Source: an uncultured Psychroserpens sp.
GTDB lineage: Bacteria > Bacteroidota > Bacteroidia > Flavobacteriales > Flavobacteriaceae
NCBI GenBank assembly: GCA_947489585.1
Contig: CANLEE010000002.1
Coordinates: 62,001-126,000 of the forward strand
DNA length: 64,000 nucleotides
Direction of reading: 5' to 3'
The notes under the pieces were generated by a model, which ran no database searches, was not told the origin of the DNA, and saw only the letters and a program-made list of their open reading frames with translations. Position numbers and translations under genes: made by a program. Below, piece after piece: positions 61,363 to 64,000 of the stretch (the stretch's first letter is position 1; each line of letters starts with the position of its first letter).

Positions 61363-61884
61363 AATAGTAGTTTTTAATGATGGCTAGCATCATTGCTTAG
61401 TTAAATTCTCTTGTTCTAAATTAAAATCTGTGCAACTGTCTAAACTAATTTAGTATGTAACACTTTGAGGGAGAATACTTCGTTATTATGAAAAGTATTT
61501 TGGATTAACTAGATATTGAAAAATATTATGAAAGAGTAAATAGGTATTTATGTTTCATAGGCTTGGGGCCAAATATTTAATTGTCTGTTATACACACAAT
61601 TTCAATAACACTTCAAATATAGAATGGATATACCCTAGGTAGACAAATACTCGTTTATTTGGGATATTTACTCGATATAAGACACAATATTGCAGAAAAT
61701 ATCGATTAAATGACTATTGCTTTTAGTAAGAAAAATACAAATCAACATGCTGAATATCAACACATAATCAATTAATCACTATAGAATACATATCAATATA
61801 CTTTTTTAAAGAATAAAAGTCTATTAAAAACGAAAAGACCGCTCGAAAGCAGTCTTTAAGTTGACATAAAAATTAAAAAACTAA
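61363..61884. other. 522-base non-coding stretch between the two T9SS genes
   Basis: Very AT-rich, with no convincing reading frame. It holds the terminator of the large T9SS gene (61834-61857). At 61614-61621 the minus strand reads TATATTTG, a TAnnTTTG match with a TTG 22 bases further upstream, a weak promoter candidate for the short T9SS gene. I see no other structure. Confidence 0.5.
61834..61857 (-). terminator. Terminator of the large T9SS gene
   Basis: AAAGACCGCT pairs with AGCAGTCTTT (one mismatch) around a CGAA loop. The minus strand then reads TCGTTTTTAATAG. Confidence 0.7.
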
Positions 61885-64000
61885 CTAATTAACTAAAATT
61901 TTCTTAGTGAAACTTCCTGTTTCGGTTTCCACTTTTACAATATAAGTTCCTGTACTAAATGTTTTTGTCTCAATTTTAAATTCATTCTCTGTTGTATAGT
62001 CATCTGATGCAAAAACAGATTGACCTAGAATGGTAAATATTTCAACACTATCAATAGCTAAATTTTTTGGATTTTTAACTGTAATACTTTCACCCTCTTT
62101 ATCATATAGTACTAATAAAGTATCATCTTCAACTTCGGCAGTTTCTACACTTAATGATTCTTGATTATTGAATACAATTTCAAAACGAGTTAAGAAAACA
62201 CCTTGACCTATATCAAAGTTATATGCTCCTTCTTTGAGATTATGGTATACTCCTAAGTCTATATCATGAATGAAGATATCTAATGAGTTAGGTATATTTT
62301 CTAATTTATCAATTGCTATTTTTTGCGAACCAGCTGCATCTAAGTTAATTCCTAGAGGAAGTACGGTTTCAATATTCATTTCATTAATCCCTTGAATCAC
62401 ATACTTTCCTTCATCAATTAACCAATACATATCATCTGCTTGATTGTCGTATAATTCGGCATCATAACCCCAATCATAACCAGCAGTAGCATTCTCATCA
62501 GCGGTGACTAATATTTTCCTTGTGTATGTACTTGCAGAGTTGAATGCTAGTCGAATTTTCATTCGCGTATCTTCTTCTTCGGTTTGATCTTGAGAATTTT
62601 CATTAGAATTACTGCCATCAGTACGCATAAATGTAGATGAACTTGCGCCTTCAGTAACAAATATACGTTGACTGTTATTAAACTTAATCGTGCCTGTATT
62701 TTCTCCAACTACGAAGAATCCTTGACCAACTGGAATATAACGACCAGGTAATTTTGTACCTACCATACTACTCTGGTCTACATCTGGATCAGCAGTTCCA
62801 TATGCAATAGCAGGAACTGCTCCAGCTAAATTATATGTGGCATATCCTCCTTGATATTCAGCTAAAACATGAGAACCACCGCCCCAATGTTCCCAAAAAT
62901 AAAGTGTTCCTGTTGTATTTCCTGGTGCATCTATCGTAGGTGCATTATCTAATATAAATTCGTGTGCATCAATAGCAGAGGCATATGGGTTTCCAACTAA
63001 ATAGTCATTATCTGCATTAAGAGGTAGTGTAATATCTCCATTATTTGGTTTTCCTTTTACAGTATAATTTTGTTCTAAAGCTACATTACCAGAGGTATCA
63101 TCAATACCTTTCATTGTAAATCCTTCGCCTGGTTTCATTGAACCAGAACTCCTTACATGCTGCCATGCAGAGTAGTCATCATCTGGCTGATTGGCAAATT
63201 TCCAAATCCAATAATCTGCAATCCCAATTGGAGATCCAGAAGTACCATCATAGCTATTAGTTATAAAATTAATATCCTGTGGCGAAGCTGGATTTGTTCC
63301 ATCTTTAAATGTACTCTCAATTGTATAATTAGTATTATTAGAAGATGTGCTAGATAAACCAACAGGAGAAGACCAATAATTATATGTAAACTTATCTTTT
63401 GTTCCTTGTTGATCTTTCTCCAGTTCTCCAGAGCTACTAACTGCCAAATCACTGTTTTCAGTTTGAATTAGTTGTGATTCGCCTTCTAAATCTATATCTC
63501 CATCTAATTTAAGATAGTGAGTTATGGTAAGCCCATTACCTGATTTGGAAGCATTACTTCCAGATACTGTTATTTCATTTGAATTTACAATTAAACCAAG
63601 AAGTGACCTGTTTTTAGAATTCACATTAGAATTGTCCATGGTTAAATTATGAGCTGTCTCAACAATATTCCATTCTACATTAAGTAATGAATTTACGATA
63701 GATTTTGCGCCTGGTATTGTCTGAACACTTCCATTTGTCCAAGTGGAGCTTGAATCCCAAGTCCCATTTTGAGCAGATTTGTAAGGCAATGGTGCCGTTT
63801 GCGTCTCAATTGAACTTGTTGGTAGGTTATAAAGCCTCCCATTTATTGTAGTTTCAGAAGACTTGTTAAACAGACAATTTCCTCTAAGATGTGATAATGG
63901 AAAATATCCTTTTAACTTATTCCAATCTAAACTCGACACATCATTTTTCGTTGGCGTTACATTTTGCTTTTCAAAATATGAACCTGCCACTGCATTAGAT
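61885..64000 (-). CDS. Large T9SS-secreted surface protein (5' part outside window)
   Basis: The frame is open through the right window edge, so at least 705 residues of a longer protein are seen and its start is missing. The visible part has a G8-like/beta-rich region ('NGTWDSSSTWTNGSVQTIPG', 'NSNEITVSGSNAS'), a long 'YWSSPVGLSS...GKPNNGDITLPL..DNDYLVGNPYASAIDAHEFI' block common in Flavobacteriaceae surface proteins, and a C-terminal T9SS type A domain ('DSVEIFTILGQSVFAS...FSTGTYIVKVETETGSFTKKILVN'). The probable role is adhesion or surface structure; no enzyme motif is visible. Confidence 0.85.
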   Translation of the reverse strand, partial: SNAVAGSYFEKQNVTPTKNDVSSLDWNKLKGYFPLSHLRGNCLFNKSSETTINGRLYNLPTSSIETQTAPLPYKSAQNGTWDSSSTWTNGSVQTIPGAKSIVNSLLNVEWNIVETAHNLTMDNSNVNSKNRSLLGLIVNSNEITVSGSNASKSGNGLTITHYLKLDGDIDLEGESQLIQTENSDLAVSSSGELEKDQQGTKDKFTYNYWSSPVGLSSTSSNNTNYTIESTFKDGTNPASPQDINFITNSYDGTSGSPIGIADYWIWKFANQPDDDYSAWQHVRSSGSMKPGEGFTMKGIDDTSGNVALEQNYTVKGKPNNGDITLPLNADNDYLVGNPYASAIDAHEFILDNAPTIDAPGNTTGTLYFWEHWGGGSHVLAEYQGGYATYNLAGAVPAIAYGTADPDVDQSSMVGTKLPGRYIPVGQGFFVVGENTGTIKFNNSQRIFVTEGASSSTFMRTDGSNSNENSQDQTEEEDTRMKIRLAFNSASTYTRKILVTADENATAGYDWGYDAELYDNQADDMYWLIDEGKYVIQGINEMNIETVLPLGINLDAAGSQKIAIDKLENIPNSLDIFIHDIDLGVYHNLKEGAYNFDIGQGVFLTRFEIVFNNQESLSVETAEVEDDTLLVLYDKEGESITVKNPKNLAIDSVEIFTILGQSVFASDDYTTENEFKIETKTFSTGTYIVKVETETGSFTKKILVN

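Noticed and set aside
61614..61645. TATATTTG promoter candidate for the short T9SS gene
   Set aside because: It is about 250 bases from the start codon and its spacing to the TTG is long. Mentioned only in the intergenic entry, not called as a promoter.

Overview
The window looks like chromosomal DNA from a marine-type member of the Flavobacteriaceae (Bacteroidota). The sequence is AT-rich, and several genes have the phylum's TAnnTTTG-type -7 promoter element. There are type IX secretion (T9SS) C-terminal sorting domains, many secreted lipoproteins, SusD-free 'DUF' families typical of the phylum (DUF4199, DUF2807, DUF6265, YHYH), LytS/LytTR signalling and an alternate GlmU-like protein. I see no rRNA, tRNA, insertion sequence, prophage or CRISPR array.

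Layout. Positions 1-10.1 kb hold housekeeping and envelope genes: a partial mtaB, a peptide-type substrate-binding lipoprotein, a PD40 beta-propeller, a GlmU-like transferase, rpmE2, DUF4199, and then a glycosyltransferase, a phosphohexomutase and an MsbA-like ABC exporter. Positions 10.4-12 kb hold a first ECF sigma module (sigma factor, one-TM protein, secreted helical protein). Positions 12-18.3 kb are a minus-strand block built around a second ECF sigma factor, with an anti-sigma-like protein, a Spy/CnrX-like protein, EF-hand and YHYH proteins, a YwqK-like protein and an SCO-type copper protein. Positions 18.5-25.8 kb hold an RsmB-like methyltransferase, a secreted endonuclease I, a bestrophin and purL. 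Positions 25.8-31.6 kb hold a LytTR regulator, a TPR-LytS kinase and a 1028-residue S74-chaperone 'tail fibre' surface protein in one operon. Next is a secreted M14 carboxypeptidase. Positions 34.3-42.8 kb are a MacAB-like export operon (HlyD adaptor, repeat protein, ATPase, two paralogous FtsX permeases, DUF2807), divergent from an NtrC-type regulator and its kinase (43-45.7 kb). Positions 46.8-55.1 kb cover fatty-acid activation and a MarR-headed beta-oxidation operon. Positions 55.3-60.5 kb are a run of secreted proteins and peptidases. The window ends with two related T9SS proteins, the second cut by the window edge.

Most interesting signals. (1) Five copies of one 30-base bipartite element, TTTAGAT-N13-RAAACTTGYG as read on the + strand, sit upstream of five minus-strand genes at 15.2-18.4 kb, including the ECF sigma gene itself. 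The spacing is identical in every copy. This looks like a complete ECF autoregulon for metal-related envelope proteins. (2) A near-consensus sigma-54 promoter precedes the HlyD/ABC operon, with two 16-base palindromic sites 22 bases apart placed like an enhancer and lying beside the NtrC-type regulator gene. (3) Two palindromes, ATTATGCGCGCATAAT and TACTATGCGTGCATAGTA, lie in the promoter of the MarR/beta-oxidation operon. All of these come from reading the sequence; none has been tested by search or experiment here.
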